Program-made: the position numbers and the translations under genes
Notes under the pieces: generated by a model
What the model was told of the DNA's origin: nothing
Database searches by the model: none
What the model saw: only the letters and a program-made list of their open reading frames with translations
Origin: JAJXWB01 sp037044955
Lineage (GTDB): Bacteria > Pseudomonadota > Alphaproteobacteria > Rhizobiales > Beijerinckiaceae
Length of the DNA: 64,000 nucleotides
NCBI GenBank assembly: GCA_037044955.1
Contig: JBAOHX010000014.1
Span: 186,001-250,000, forward strand
Reading direction: 5' to 3'
In this document: in pieces, positions 43,597 through 52,652 of the stretch
How positions within the stretch are numbered: the first letter of the stretch is position 1
Layout of the letters: each line of letters opens with the position of its first letter

Positions 43597-44892
43597 ATGG
43601 CCGCACCCAAACCGCCCGCCTTCGAAACCCTGAGCCTGCACGCCGGCCAGCATCCCGACCCCGTGACGGGATCGCGCGCCACGCCGATCCACCAGACGAC
43701 GAGCTATGTGTTCCGCGACGCCGACCATGCGGCCGCGCTGTTCAACCTCGAGGTCGGCGGGCACATCTATTCCCGCATTTCCAACCCGACCGTCGCTGTG
43801 CTGGAGGAACGGCTCGCCGCGCTCGAAGGCGGCTCGGCCGCCGTGTGCGCCGCCAGCGGTCAGGCCGCCCTGCATCTGGCCATCGCCACGCTGCTCAACG
43901 CCGGCGACCATATCGTGGCGTCCGCCTCGCTCTACGGCGGCACGGTCAACATGCTGGCGCAGACCCTGCCACGCTTCGGCATCACGACCACCTTCGTCAA
44001 GCCGCGCGACCACGCCGGCATCAAGGCGGCGATCAGGCCCAACACGAAGCTCGTGCTCGGCGAAACCATCGGCAATCCCGGCCTCGAGGTTCTGGACATT
44101 CCGGCTGTCGCGGCCATAGCGCACGCGGCCGGCCTGCCGCTGATGATCGACAATACGTTCGCCACGCCGTACCTGTGCCGACCCTTCGATCTCGGCGCCG
44201 ATATCGTCATGCATTCGATCACCAAATGGATCGGCGGGCACGGCATCGCCATCGGCGGCGTGGTGATCGACGGCGGGCGCTTCGACTGGCGCAAGTCGGG
44301 CAAGTTTCCGACCATGACCGAGCCCTATGCGGGCTACGACAATCTGGTCTTCGCCGAAGAATTCGGACCGATCGCCTTCGCCATGCGGGCGCGCGCGGAA
44401 GGCCTGCGCGATTTCGGCGCGTGTCTGTCGCCCACCCACGCCTTCCACCTGTTGCAAGGCGTGGAAACGCTGCCGCTGCGCATGGACCGGCATGTGGCGA
44501 ATACGGCGGCCGTGCTCGCCTTTCTTCAGAAGAACGACGCGGTCGCCTGGACCAACCATCCGACGCTCGACTCGCACCCCGATCACGCGCTGGCCCAAGA
44601 GCTGTTGCCGAAAGGCGCGGGCTCGATCGTCACCTTCGGCGTGAAGGGCGGGCGCGAGGCGGGCCGCAAGTTCATCGAGGCGCTGCAGCTTGCGAGCCAT
44701 CTCGCCAATGTCGGCGACGCCAAGACGCTGGTCATTCACCCGGCTTCCACGACGCACCGGCAGATGAACGCCGAGCAGCTCGCCAAGGCGGGCGTCGGCG
44801 AAGACATGATCCGTCTGTCGGTCGGCCTCGAAAACGCCGCCGATATCACAGGCGATCTCGCGCAGGCCCTGCGCTTCTCGCAGAAGGGTTGA
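43597..44892 (+). CDS. metY: O-acetylhomoserine sulfhydrylase (aminocarboxypropyltransferase)
   Basis: 431 residues from the ATG at 43597. PLP enzyme of the Cys/Met metabolism family: LHAGQHPDPVTGSRATPI at the N-terminus is characteristic of MetY, then YSRISNPTVAVLEERLAALEG, the Asp in MIDNTFATPY and the PLP Lys in MHSITKWIGGHG. Converts O-acetylhomoserine and sulfide to homocysteine in the cytosol. An alpha/beta hydrolase gene follows 3 bp after its stop. No SAM-II riboswitch could be matched upstream. Confidence 0.93.
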   Translation: MAAPKPPAFETLSLHAGQHPDPVTGSRATPIHQTTSYVFRDADHAAALFNLEVGGHIYSRISNPTVAVLEERLAALEGGSAAVCAASGQAALHLAIATLLNAGDHIVASASLYGGTVNMLAQTLPRFGITTTFVKPRDHAGIKAAIRPNTKLVLGETIGNPGLEVLDIPAVAAIAHAAGLPLMIDNTFATPYLCRPFDLGADIVMHSITKWIGGHGIAIGGVVIDGGRFDWRKSGKFPTMTEPYAGYDNLVFAEEFGPIAFAMRARAEGLRDFGACLSPTHAFHLLQGVETLPLRMDRHVANTAAVLAFLQKNDAVAWTNHPTLDSHPDHALAQELLPKGAGSIVTFGVKGGREAGRKFIEALQLASHLANVGDAKTLVIHPASTTHRQMNAEQLAKAGVGEDMIRLSVGLENAADITGDLAQALRFSQKG

Positions 44893-44895
44893 GCG

Positions 44896-45684
44896 ATGGA
44901 TTTCTCCCTTGACGGACGCAATGTCCACGCCTCGACCGGCGGCGTTCCCTTCGACGCGGCCAAGCCTGTCGTCGTCTTCCTGCATGGCGCGGGCATGGAT
45001 CACACCGTGTGGTTCCTGCAATCGCGCTGGTTCGCCTATCGCGGGCGCAGCGTGCTGGCGCTGGATTTTCCCGGGCACGGCGGATCGGACGGGCCGCTGC
45101 TGTCGTCCATCGAGGACATGGCGGACTGGGTCGCGCGCGCGCTCGATCATCTCGGCGTGAAACAGGCGGCGGTCGTCGGCCACAGCATGGGCGCGCTATC
45201 AGCCATTTCCTTCGCCGCGCGGCATCCCGACAAAGCACGCGCGCTCGGCCTCGTCGGCGCGGCGCTCGCCATGCCCGTGTCGAAGGATCTGCTCGGCGCG
45301 GCGGCGAGCGACCATCACGACGCCATCGACATGGTCAATCTCTGGGGCCACGGTTTTCACGCGGGGATCGGCGGCTGCGAATGGCCGGGCGTGTGGATGA
45401 CGGGCGCGAGCGAAGACCTGCTGGAGCGCGCCGACAAGGGCGTGCTGTCGAACGATCTTGCCGCCTGCAACGCGCATCAGGCCGTGGCGGAGAACGCCGC
45501 GAAGATTTCCTGTCCCGCGCTGGTCGTGCAGGGCTCGCGCGACATGATGACGCCGCTCAAAGGCGCGCGCGCGCTGGCGGCCGCGATGCCGAAGGGTTCG
45601 ATCCAGGTCGTGCAGGGGGCGGGGCACATGGTGATGATCGAGCGCGCGACCGAAACGCTGGAGGCGCTGGCGAGCGCGATGTGA
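44896..45684 (+). CDS. Alpha/beta hydrolase, co-transcribed with metY
   Basis: 262 residues. Oxyanion VVVFLHGAGMDHTVW, nucleophile GHSMGALSAISFA (Ser near residue 97), Asp in VQGSRDMMTP and His in GAGHMVMIE complete the triad. Starts 4 bp past the metY stop, so likely an operon. The name homoserine acetyltransferase does not fit (no long insertion, wrong size); an esterase of unknown substrate. Confidence 0.85.
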   Translation: MDFSLDGRNVHASTGGVPFDAAKPVVVFLHGAGMDHTVWFLQSRWFAYRGRSVLALDFPGHGGSDGPLLSSIEDMADWVARALDHLGVKQAAVVGHSMGALSAISFAARHPDKARALGLVGAALAMPVSKDLLGAAASDHHDAIDMVNLWGHGFHAGIGGCEWPGVWMTGASEDLLERADKGVLSNDLAACNAHQAVAENAAKISCPALVVQGSRDMMTPLKGARALAAAMPKGSIQVVQGAGHMVMIERATETLEALASAM

Positions 45685-45692
45685 GACTGCCG

Positions 45693-45834
45693 CCCTACCT
45701 CCCCGCTCGCGGGGAGGTCGCATTGCGCAGCAATGCGGGTGGGGTCTGCCGGGCGTTGTCGGCACTGCGGCCAATGCCCGGCGCTCCCCACCCGTCGCCT
45801 TCGGCGACACCCTCCCCGCGAGCGGGGAGGGAGG
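45693..45834. repeat. Palindromic intergenic repeat, family D
   Basis: CCTACCTCCCCGCTCGCGGGGAGG and CCTCCCCGCGAGCGGGGAGGG hairpins flanking GGGTGGGG / CCCCACCC. Lies between convergent genes. Confidence 0.78.
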
Positions 45835-45841
45835 AGCGCCC

Positions 45842-47525
45842 CTACTTCGCGGTTTCCTTCAGCGCCTCGTCGCGCAATTCACGGCGCAGGATCTTGCCGA
45901 CATTGGTCTTCGGCAGGGTCTGGCGGAATTCGATGACGCGCGGGCGCTTGTAGCCCGCGAGATTGTGCTCCGCGAACTTCGCCAGCTCTTCCTTGCTCAC
46001 CGGCTTCTTCGGCACGACATAGAGCGCGACCTTCTCGCCGGAATTGGAATCCGGCAGGCCGACGACCGCGCATTCCAGCACGTCCGGGTGCTCGGCCATC
46101 GCCGCCTCGACCTCGTTGGGATAGACGTTGAAGCCGGAGACGAGGATCATGTCCTTCTTGCGGTCGACGATGCGCAGATAGCCGTCGTCGTCCATCGTGC
46201 CGATGTCGCCGGAGCGGAAGAAATTGTCCGCCGTCATCACCTTGGCCGTCTCGTCCGGACGGTTCCAGTAGCCCGACATGTTCATCGGCGCGCGGATGGC
46301 GATCTCGCCGGGTTCGCCGTGCTTCACCTCATTGCCGTCGTCATCGAGAAATCTTGATCTCGACGCCGGGCATGGGCAGGCCGATCGTGCCGGTGAACTT
46401 GTCCGAATCCGCGCGATTGCAGGTGACGCCCGAGCAGGTTTCCGACAGGCCGTAGCCCTCGATGATCGGGCAGCCGGTGATGGCGAACCATTTCTTCGCC
46501 ACCGCCTCCTGCACCGCCATGCCGCCGCCGTTGGAAACGGCGAGGCCGGAGAAGTCGAGCTTGGCGAATTCGGGATTGTTGACGAGGCCGTTGAACAAAG
46601 TGTTGACCGCCGGGAAGGTGTTGAAGCGGTACTTGCCCATCTCCTTGATCAGTCCGGGCAGGTCGCGCGGATTGGGAATGAGCACGCACAGGCCGCCGAG
46701 CCGCATGGCGAGGAAGGCCACGGAAACCAGCGCGAAGACGTGATAGAGCGGCAGCGCGCAGATCGAGACGATCTGGCCCTTGATCTTTCCCGTAGACATG
46801 GCCGGCTGCAGCCAGGCCTCCGACGCCAGCACCGCCGCGAGCAGCGCGCCATGCGTCAGCACCGCGCCCTTGGAGACGCCGGTCGTGCCGCCCGTATATT
46901 GCAGGATGGCGACGTCCTCGCGCTTCATCGCGGGCGCGGAGAACGGCTTGCCCGCGCCCTGCGCGAGCGCCGCCTTGAAGGTGACGTGGCCGGGCAGCGA
47001 CCAGGCCGGCACCATCTTGCGACGCACGACGAAATTGACGATCGCGCCTTTGGGGAAACCGAGCATGTCGCCCATGCTGGCGACGATGATGTGCTTCACC
47101 TGCGTCTTCGGCAGGGCCTCCTGCAGCACGGAAGCGAAATTCTCGAGCACGACGATCGCCGTCGAGCCGGAATCCTTGAGCTGGTGCTCGAGCTCGCGCG
47201 GCGTGTAGAGCGGATTGACGTTGACCGCGATGAAGCCGGCGCGCAAGACGGCTGCGAGCGCCACCGGATATTGCAGCACGTTCGGCATCATGATGGCGAC
47301 GCGGTCGCCCTGCTTCAGGCCGCGGCCTTGCAGATAGGCGCCGAAATCGCGCGACATGCGGTCGATGTCGCCGAAGGTGATGGCCTTGTCCATGCAGACA
47401 TAGGCCTTGTCGTTCGCGTATTTCTTGAAACTGTCCTCGAACAGCGCCGCGAGCGACGCATAGGCGCTCGTATCGACGTCGGCCGGCACGTTCGGCGGAT
47501 AGCTCTTCAACCAGATCTTGTCCAT
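45842..47525 (-). pseudogene. fadD: Long-chain fatty acid-CoA ligase (FadD-like), one +1 frameshift
   Basis: AMP-forming ligase making acyl-CoA from a carboxylate, ATP and CoA. ATG at 47525 (MDKIWLKSYPPNVPADVD), as in FadD proteins. Motifs: P-loop YTGGTTGVSKGAVLTH, adenine-binding GYGLSETCSG, then after an extra base near 46344-46353 the frame carries GEIAIRAP, SGDIGTMDDDGYLRIVDRKKDMILVSGFNVYP and catalytic Lys in TNVGKILRREL. About 560 aa corrected, normal. Probably activates the acid substrates for the neighbouring thiolase-like and CaiB enzymes. Confidence 0.9.
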
Positions 47526-47605
47526 GTTCCCTCCTCGCGGCTCTTGGGCGACCGCATATGGTTTACCTATAGACAGATATCGGGCGCTTGTCTTGCAACT
47601 CCAGA

Positions 47606-47998
47606 CTATCCCGTGGGCGTGAACATCGGGACATTCTGTCCGTTCTCGGCCGGCTTGAACGCGACCTTGACGCGCTGGCCGATGCGCAGCGAATCGAAAT
47701 CGCAATCGACGAGATTGCTCATCATCGTCGGCCCCGCATCGAGCCTGACGAAGGCGATGGCGTAGGGAACGGGCGCGCGCCGCATGACGGAGAAGGAATA
47801 GATTTCTCCCTCGCCGTTCGTTTCCGTCCATTCCGTCTCGCCGAAGCAGAAGGGACAGAGCGCGCGCGGATAGAAATGCGGCTCGCCGCAGGCAAGGCAT
47901 GTCTTGACCAGCAGCTTGCCGGCGCTGGCGGCGTCCCAATAGGTCTGCGTCTCGACATTGGCGACGGGCGCGAAAATCTTGCGTTGGTTCGTCATCAT
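47606..47998 (-). CDS. DUF35 OB-fold/Zn-ribbon protein, partner of a thiolase-like protein
   Basis: 130 residues; ATG at 47998 overlaps the thiolase stop (ATGA). Zn ribbon Cys pairs in KTCLACGEPHFYPRALCPFCFGE at about residues 33-55, followed by the OB fold (GEGEIYSFSVMRR). Such ChsH2/DitF-associated subunits bind acyl-CoA and channel it to thiolase-fold aldolases, as in steroid side-chain degradation, where ChsH2 partners Ltp2. Pairing with the overlapping upstream gene is direct. Confidence 0.88.
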   Translation of the reverse strand: MMTNQRKIFAPVANVETQTYWDAASAGKLLVKTCLACGEPHFYPRALCPFCFGETEWTETNGEGEIYSFSVMRRAPVPYAIAFVRLDAGPTMMSNLVDCDFDSLRIGQRVKVAFKPAENGQNVPMFTPTG

Positions 47999-49164
47999 GC
48001 GCGCTCCATCACGAGGACGGCCGCGCCGTGGCGCGTGCCGAGCGAACCGCCGGTGCCCGAGGCGACGGCGAGATCGCAATTCTTCACCTGCACAGCCGGA
48101 TGCGCCTCGCCGCGCAACTGCCGCACAGCTTCCAGCACTTTCGTCAGGCCGCCGCGATTGGCGGGATGATTGGAGCAAAGCCCGCCGCCATCGGTATTGA
48201 ACGGCAGCCTGCCGACGCCGGAGATGAGATTGCCGTCCGCGACGAACCTGCCGCCCTGTCCTTTTTCGCAGAAGCCCAGATCCTCGATCTGCTTGAGCAC
48301 GGTGATGGTGAAGCTGTCGTAGAAGGAGGCGTATTTCATGTCGGCCGGCTTCACGCCAGCTTCCTCCCAGGCGCGGCGGCCGGCCGCCTCGATACCGGTG
48401 TAGGAGAGATCGATGCGCCCGCCGTCGGTGTGCTTGGGCTGCTCGCCCGCGCCGAGCACGTTGACGACAGGCTTCTTCAGGCTTTTCGCGATCTCCGGCC
48501 GCGTGACGATGATCGCGCCGCCGCCGTCGGTGATGACGCAGCAGTCGAGCCGATGCAGGGGGTCGGCGACGAGCGGCGAGTTCACCACCTCTTCCACCGT
48601 CACGACATTGCGCAGCAGCGCATGCGGATTGTGCTGCGCGTGATGGGAGGCCGCGACCTTGATCCACGCGAGCTGCTCGCTCGTCGTGCCCCAGTCGTGC
48701 ATGTGGCGCATCGCCACCATCGCGTACATGTTGGCGATCGTCGGCGCATAGGGCTGCTCGAATTGCGCGTCGGGCACGGCCGGCGGCACGATGCGCGGCG
48801 CGGTGCCGGTCGCCATGCCCTCCGAGCGCGGCTTGCCGGCGAGCGTGACGAGCGCGACGTTGCATTTTCCCGTCGCGATGGCCTCGGCGGCATGCGCGAC
48901 ATGCAGCAGGTAGGACGAGCCGCCGACGTCGGTCGAATCGACGTGGCGCGGCTTCAGGCCGAGATAGTCGACCATGGAGATCGGCCCCATGCCCGGCGCG
49001 TCGCCCGCGCAGAAATAGCCGTCGACGTCGTCCTTGGAGAGGCCGGCGTCGGCGAGCGCGCCTTTCGCGACCTCGGCGTGCAACTGGGCGAGCGACTTGT
49101 CCGGCGCGCGCCTTGTGGGATGTTCGTATATGCCGGCGATGCAGGCCGCCCTCTTGATGCTCAT
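47995..49164 (-). CDS. Thiolase-fold protein (SCPx/Ltp type) lacking the nucleophilic Cys
   Basis: 389 residues, ATG at 49164. Thiolase-like fold with GYFCAGDAPG, DYLGLKPRHVDSTDVGGSSYLLHVAHAAEAI and NTDGGGLCSNHPANRGG. At the place where thiolases carry the acyl-accepting Cys the sequence is D-V-G-G-S-S, so ordinary thiolysis is unlikely. The pattern is shared with Ltp2-like retro-aldolases that cleave a tertiary alcohol CoA ester with a DUF35 partner. Lipid-transfer protein type is a name, not a function. Divergent CaiB-type gene lies 107 bp away. Confidence 0.87.
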   Translation of the reverse strand: MSIKRAACIAGIYEHPTRRAPDKSLAQLHAEVAKGALADAGLSKDDVDGYFCAGDAPGMGPISMVDYLGLKPRHVDSTDVGGSSYLLHVAHAAEAIATGKCNVALVTLAGKPRSEGMATGTAPRIVPPAVPDAQFEQPYAPTIANMYAMVAMRHMHDWGTTSEQLAWIKVAASHHAQHNPHALLRNVVTVEEVVNSPLVADPLHRLDCCVITDGGGAIIVTRPEIAKSLKKPVVNVLGAGEQPKHTDGGRIDLSYTGIEAAGRRAWEEAGVKPADMKYASFYDSFTITVLKQIEDLGFCEKGQGGRFVADGNLISGVGRLPFNTDGGGLCSNHPANRGGLTKVLEAVRQLRGEAHPAVQVKNCDLAVASGTGGSLGTRHGAAVLVMERA

Positions 49165-49271
49165 TCGGCTCTTTCCGTTTCTTCCCTGTCGCGCGATTGC
49201 GTGCGATCCTAGAGACGGGCGGCGGGGCCGCCAATGCGCGGGCGCGCACGAATGATATGCGGGAGGCGCAG

Positions 49272-50453
49272 ATGAACAAGGCGCGCGACAACAAGACTCG
49301 CGATAGCAAGGCGCTCGGCGGACTGAAGGCGCTCGACTTTTCCACCACCATCGCCGGTCCCTATTGCGCGCGGCTTCTCGCCGATCTCGGCGCGGAGGTG
49401 GTGAAGATCGAATCTCTCGACGGCGACGTGCTGCGCGCGCGGCCGCCGCTGCGCAACGGCGCAAGCTCGGCCTTCGGCCAGCTCAACGCCGGCAAGAAGA
49501 GCGTCACGCTCGATCTGAAAAAGCCCGCCGCGATCGAGGCCGTTCACCGGCTTGCCGAACAGGCCGACATCATCGTCGAGAATTTCCGGCCGGGCGTGAT
49601 GAAGCGCCTCGGCCTCGACTACGAGACGCTTTCGACTGTCAACCCGCGACTCGTCTTCTGCTCCATGTCGGGCTACGGCCAGACCGGGCCCTGGGCGGAG
49701 CGGCCGGCCTATGCGCCGGTCATCCATGCGGCGTCCGGCTACGATCTCGCGCATCTCGCCTACCAGCAGGGACGCACGCGGCCCGATTTCTGCGGCGTGT
49801 TCCACGCCGATGTGGTGAGCGGCGTCTACGCCTTCTCAGCGATCACGACGGCGCTCTACCAGCGCGAGAAGACCGGGCGCGGGCAGCATATCGACGTCTC
49901 CATGCTCGAGAGCATGTTGAGCCTGACGCTCAACGAATTGCAGGGCGCGCAATTTGCCGTCGAGAAGCCGACGCGGCCGATGTTCGGGCCGATGGAGACG
50001 AAGGACGGCTATGTGATGGTCGCCGTCGTCACCGAAAAGGCCTTCCGCAATTTCGTCACCGCCGCCGGCCGCGCCGACTTCATCACGGACCCGCGCTTCG
50101 CCGAATATACGAAGCGCCGCGCGCATTGGGACGAGCTGATGACCGAGCTCGAAAACTGGTCGCGCACGCTGACGCGCGAACAGTGCATCGCCGCGCTCGA
50201 GACGCACGACGTCGCCTGCTCGCCCTATCGCACGGTCGCGGAGGCGCTTGCCGACGAGCAGATCGCCCATCGCGATGCGCTGGTCGACGTGACGGACGCC
50301 GGCGGATCGTTCAAGGCGCTGAACCCGCCGTTCCGCATGTCGGAAGCGCAGACGCGCGTGGGGCCGCACGCGCCGGCGCTCGGCGAGCACACGCGCGCGG
50401 TGCTGAAGAGCGCGGGGCTCTCGCACGACGAGATCAAGGCGATCATGGGATGA
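49272..50453 (+). CDS. CaiB/BaiF family CoA transferase
   Basis: 393 residues from the ATG at 49272, after GGGAGG; an earlier in-frame start adds weak sequence. Class III signature LKALDFSTTIAGPYCARLLADLGAEVVKIE at residues 18-48, SMSGYGQTGPWAERPAYAPVIHAASG and the catalytic Asp in FHADVVSGVYAFSAI. Unlike the CaiB protein at 15917-17008 it does not show the racemase-type AGHDINY motif, so transfer of CoA between acids is more probable. Likely works on the same substrate as the divergent thiolase-like/DUF35 operon. Confidence 0.87.
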   Translation: MNKARDNKTRDSKALGGLKALDFSTTIAGPYCARLLADLGAEVVKIESLDGDVLRARPPLRNGASSAFGQLNAGKKSVTLDLKKPAAIEAVHRLAEQADIIVENFRPGVMKRLGLDYETLSTVNPRLVFCSMSGYGQTGPWAERPAYAPVIHAASGYDLAHLAYQQGRTRPDFCGVFHADVVSGVYAFSAITTALYQREKTGRGQHIDVSMLESMLSLTLNELQGAQFAVEKPTRPMFGPMETKDGYVMVAVVTEKAFRNFVTAAGRADFITDPRFAEYTKRRAHWDELMTELENWSRTLTREQCIAALETHDVACSPYRTVAEALADEQIAHRDALVDVTDAGGSFKALNPPFRMSEAQTRVGPHAPALGEHTRAVLKSAGLSHDEIKAIMG

Positions 50454-50478
50454 CCGCTCGCCGAACGAAAGATGCGCC

Positions 50479-51126
50479 ATGAACGCGCTTGCTGCGCTCG
50501 CCGCGCTGAGCGGCGTCGTTTCCATCGTCGCTTTCCAGACCGGGCCGTGGCTGCTGGCGGCGGTGACGAAAGCGCTGACGACGCTCCTCATCATCGCTCA
50601 TGCCGCGCGTCGCAGCGGCGGCGACGCCTATGCGCGCGCGATCCTCGCCGGTCTCGTCGCCTCGCTCGCCGGAGACGTGTTCCTGCTCTGGCCGCAGCAA
50701 GGCTTCCTGCCCGGCCTCGTCTCCTTTCTCGTCGCGCATCTCGCCTATCTCTACGCTTTCAGCGATGGGCTGAAGCGCGGCTTCGCGCGCGCGCCGACGA
50801 TCGGTTACGCGATCGTCGCGGGCGTCGCGCTCGCCTTTCTCTGGGGCAGCGTGCCGGGCGCATTGCGCGCGCCGGTCGCCGTCTATGTCGCCGCGCTTGT
50901 CGCCATGGCGGCGATGGCGGCCTCCCGCGCCTTGCGCAGCGCGCCCGAGACCGCGAGCTTCGCGCGCATCGCGGCGATCGGCGCGGGCCTGTTCGTCATG
51001 TCCGACACGATGCTCGCCTTCAACAAGTTCGCCGGCCCGATCGCGTTTGCGAATGTCTTCACGCTCGCGACGTACTGGCTGGCGCAATGGGCGATTGCTT
51101 CGTCGGTGCGGCCGGCCGCGCGCTGA
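50479..51126 (+). CDS. YhhN family membrane protein (lysoplasmalogenase-like)
   Basis: 215 residues, about eight hydrophobic segments throughout. The YhhN/TMEM86 pattern is seen as VTKALTTLLIIAHA, LAGDVFLLWP and FVMSDTMLAFNKF, where the Asp residues in the GD and SD-T motifs are the presumed catalytic acids. Inner-membrane enzyme cleaving the vinyl ether of lysoplasmalogens in animals; bacterial substrate uncertain. The last 68 bp overlap the 3' end of the convergent LysR gene. Confidence 0.88.
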   Translation: MNALAALAALSGVVSIVAFQTGPWLLAAVTKALTTLLIIAHAARRSGGDAYARAILAGLVASLAGDVFLLWPQQGFLPGLVSFLVAHLAYLYAFSDGLKRGFARAPTIGYAIVAGVALAFLWGSVPGALRAPVAVYVAALVAMAAMAASRALRSAPETASFARIAAIGAGLFVMSDTMLAFNKFAGPIAFANVFTLATYWLAQWAIASSVRPAAR

Positions 51127-52354
51127 TCACGGGCTCGAGTTCGGCGCAGGTCGCGCGGATGCTGCTCATCAGCAATTCATGCGTCGCCGTCGGGCGCCAG
51201 CCGCGGCGGATCGTCAGACCGATGCGTCGCGCGCTGCCCGGCGTCGGCACAGGCAGCGGCGCGAGCAGCCCCAGCGATTGCTCGGTGACGATCTGATGCT
51301 CCGAGATCAGCGTCAGCCGGTCCGAGCGCAGCAGCGCGCCGCGCACGACGATGAGCGAGCTCGTCTCCAGAAGGCCCGGCAGGTTTTCGCGCGCTGCGGG
51401 AGGAAACATCAATTCGAAATAGTCGCGCGTCGGCGCGCCCGGCGGCGACACGACCCAGGGAAAGGCCATGAGATCGGCCTCGCCGATTTTTTCGCACGCA
51501 AATAGAGGATGGCCGGCGCGCGCCACCACCGCGAGACGGTCGTCGAACAGCGCGATCTGCTCGATATCGTCGATCGGCGCGGGATAGCGCAGCGCGCCGA
51601 TCAGCATGTCGATCTCGCCGTTGCGCAGGCCGTGCAGCAGGTCGCGATAGGGCCCGTCGATCACGCGCACATGCACGTTCGGCCGTTCGTTCATCAGCCG
51701 GTCGATCGCCTCGGGCAGGATATGGCTGCGGGCGAGCGGCATGGCGCCGACGACGAGACGGCTGGAATCGCCGCCCGACAATTCCGCGACTTCCGCGAAA
51801 CCATGTTCGATTTCGACGAAGGCGAGACGCGCCTGTTGCGCGAGGAATTGCGCCGGACGCGTCAATTCGATGCCGTGCGTGGCCGCCTCGAACAACGAGA
51901 CGCCGGCGAGCCGCTCCAGCTCCTTGGCGGCGCGATGCACCGAGGGCTGCGACAGCCCGATGTTGCGGGCGGCCAGGCTGAAATTGCCCGCAGTCGACAC
52001 AGCGATCAGCGCGCGCAATTGCGCGACGGTGATGAGCCGGTCGAGATCGGGCGCCGTTCGGCCGCGACCGGCGGCGCGCGAAATCTCGCGGGCGCCGGCG
52101 CGCAGGAATTCGAGCGCGGTCGCCGCGCGCGCGCAGAAGAGCTTGCCGGCCTGCGTCGAGGCCATGCCCTCCGGGCCATGCTCGAACAGCGCCGCCCCCA
52201 GGCGCGCCTCCAGCTTGTCGATCGCCTGCGTGATCGCGGGTTGCGACAGATGGATGCGCTCGGCCGCGCGGCTGACGCTGCGCGTCTCCGCGACCACGCA
52301 CACGGCCCGCAAATGCCTGAGATTGGGGATATCCGACTTGTCGCTCTCGGCCAT
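51059..52354 (-). CDS. LysR-type regulator with two tandem HTH domains, next to galC-galD
   Basis: 431 residues from the ATG at 52354, after GGGGAGG. Two separate LysR HTH units are visible: residues about 10-75 (LRHLRAVCVVAETRSVSRAAE...LSQPAITQAIDKLE) and about 105-170 (VAQLRALIAVSTAGNFSLAAR...LSQPSVHRAAKELE). The effector domain follows, SRLVVGAMPLARSHILPEAI onward. Ordinary LTTRs have one HTH and about 300 aa. Divergent from galC-galD, so it presumably activates them in response to a gallate- or protocatechuate-derived acid. Its 3' end overlaps the YhhN gene by 68 bp. Confidence 0.9.
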   Translation of the reverse strand: MAESDKSDIPNLRHLRAVCVVAETRSVSRAAERIHLSQPAITQAIDKLEARLGAALFEHGPEGMASTQAGKLFCARAATALEFLRAGAREISRAAGRGRTAPDLDRLITVAQLRALIAVSTAGNFSLAARNIGLSQPSVHRAAKELERLAGVSLFEAATHGIELTRPAQFLAQQARLAFVEIEHGFAEVAELSGGDSSRLVVGAMPLARSHILPEAIDRLMNERPNVHVRVIDGPYRDLLHGLRNGEIDMLIGALRYPAPIDDIEQIALFDDRLAVVARAGHPLFACEKIGEADLMAFPWVVSPPGAPTRDYFELMFPPAARENLPGLLETSSLIVVRGALLRSDRLTLISEHQIVTEQSLGLLAPLPVPTPGSARRIGLTIRRGWRPTATHELLMSSIRATCAELEPVISARPAAPTKQSPIAPASTSRA

Positions 52355-52379
52355 GCCCGCGCGTTCCTCCCCACGCACT

Positions 52380-52394
52380 ATAGCCAGAACTTAT
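52380..52394. promoter_or_regulatory. Possible LysR box (T-N11-A)
   Basis: ATAGCCAGAACTTAT is an ATA-N9-TAT dyad containing T-N11-A, 26 bp upstream of the regulator start. Suitable as autoregulatory or recall site for the adjacent LysR protein. The divergent galC gene is 259 bp away behind a palindromic repeat. Confidence 0.4.
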
Positions 52395-52485
52395 GCCTTT
52401 GCGGAGAGTTTGAAATGGGCGGGATTTGGGGGCGGCCGGATAATGGGCGCAACTATCCACCTGTCTTGCCGCCGAGGCGATCTAT

Positions 52486-52609
52486 TCCCTCCCCCCTTGT
52501 GGGGGAGGGTTAGGGTGGGGGGTCGAGCGATCTCGCGAGATGGCCGCATCAAGCGTCGCAGGATTTCGCGACCCCCTCCCCTGCCCCTCCCCACAAGGGG
52601 GAGGGGAGG
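52486..52609. repeat. Palindromic intergenic repeat, family D
   Basis: CCCTCCCCCCTTGTGGGGGAGGG and CCCCTCCCC...CCACAAGGGGGAGGGG hairpins in the promoter region of galC. Apart from this unit and the LysR box, the span 52355-52652 shows nothing else. Confidence 0.78.
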
Positions 52610-52652
52610 CGCGCCGGAGCAGTTCGCGGAACACCAAAGAAAGAGCAAAGCC

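Noticed and set aside
44896..45684. Homoserine O-acetyltransferase (MetX) beside metY
   Set aside because: Too short (262 aa) and lacking MetX-specific blocks; a generic alpha/beta hydrolase.
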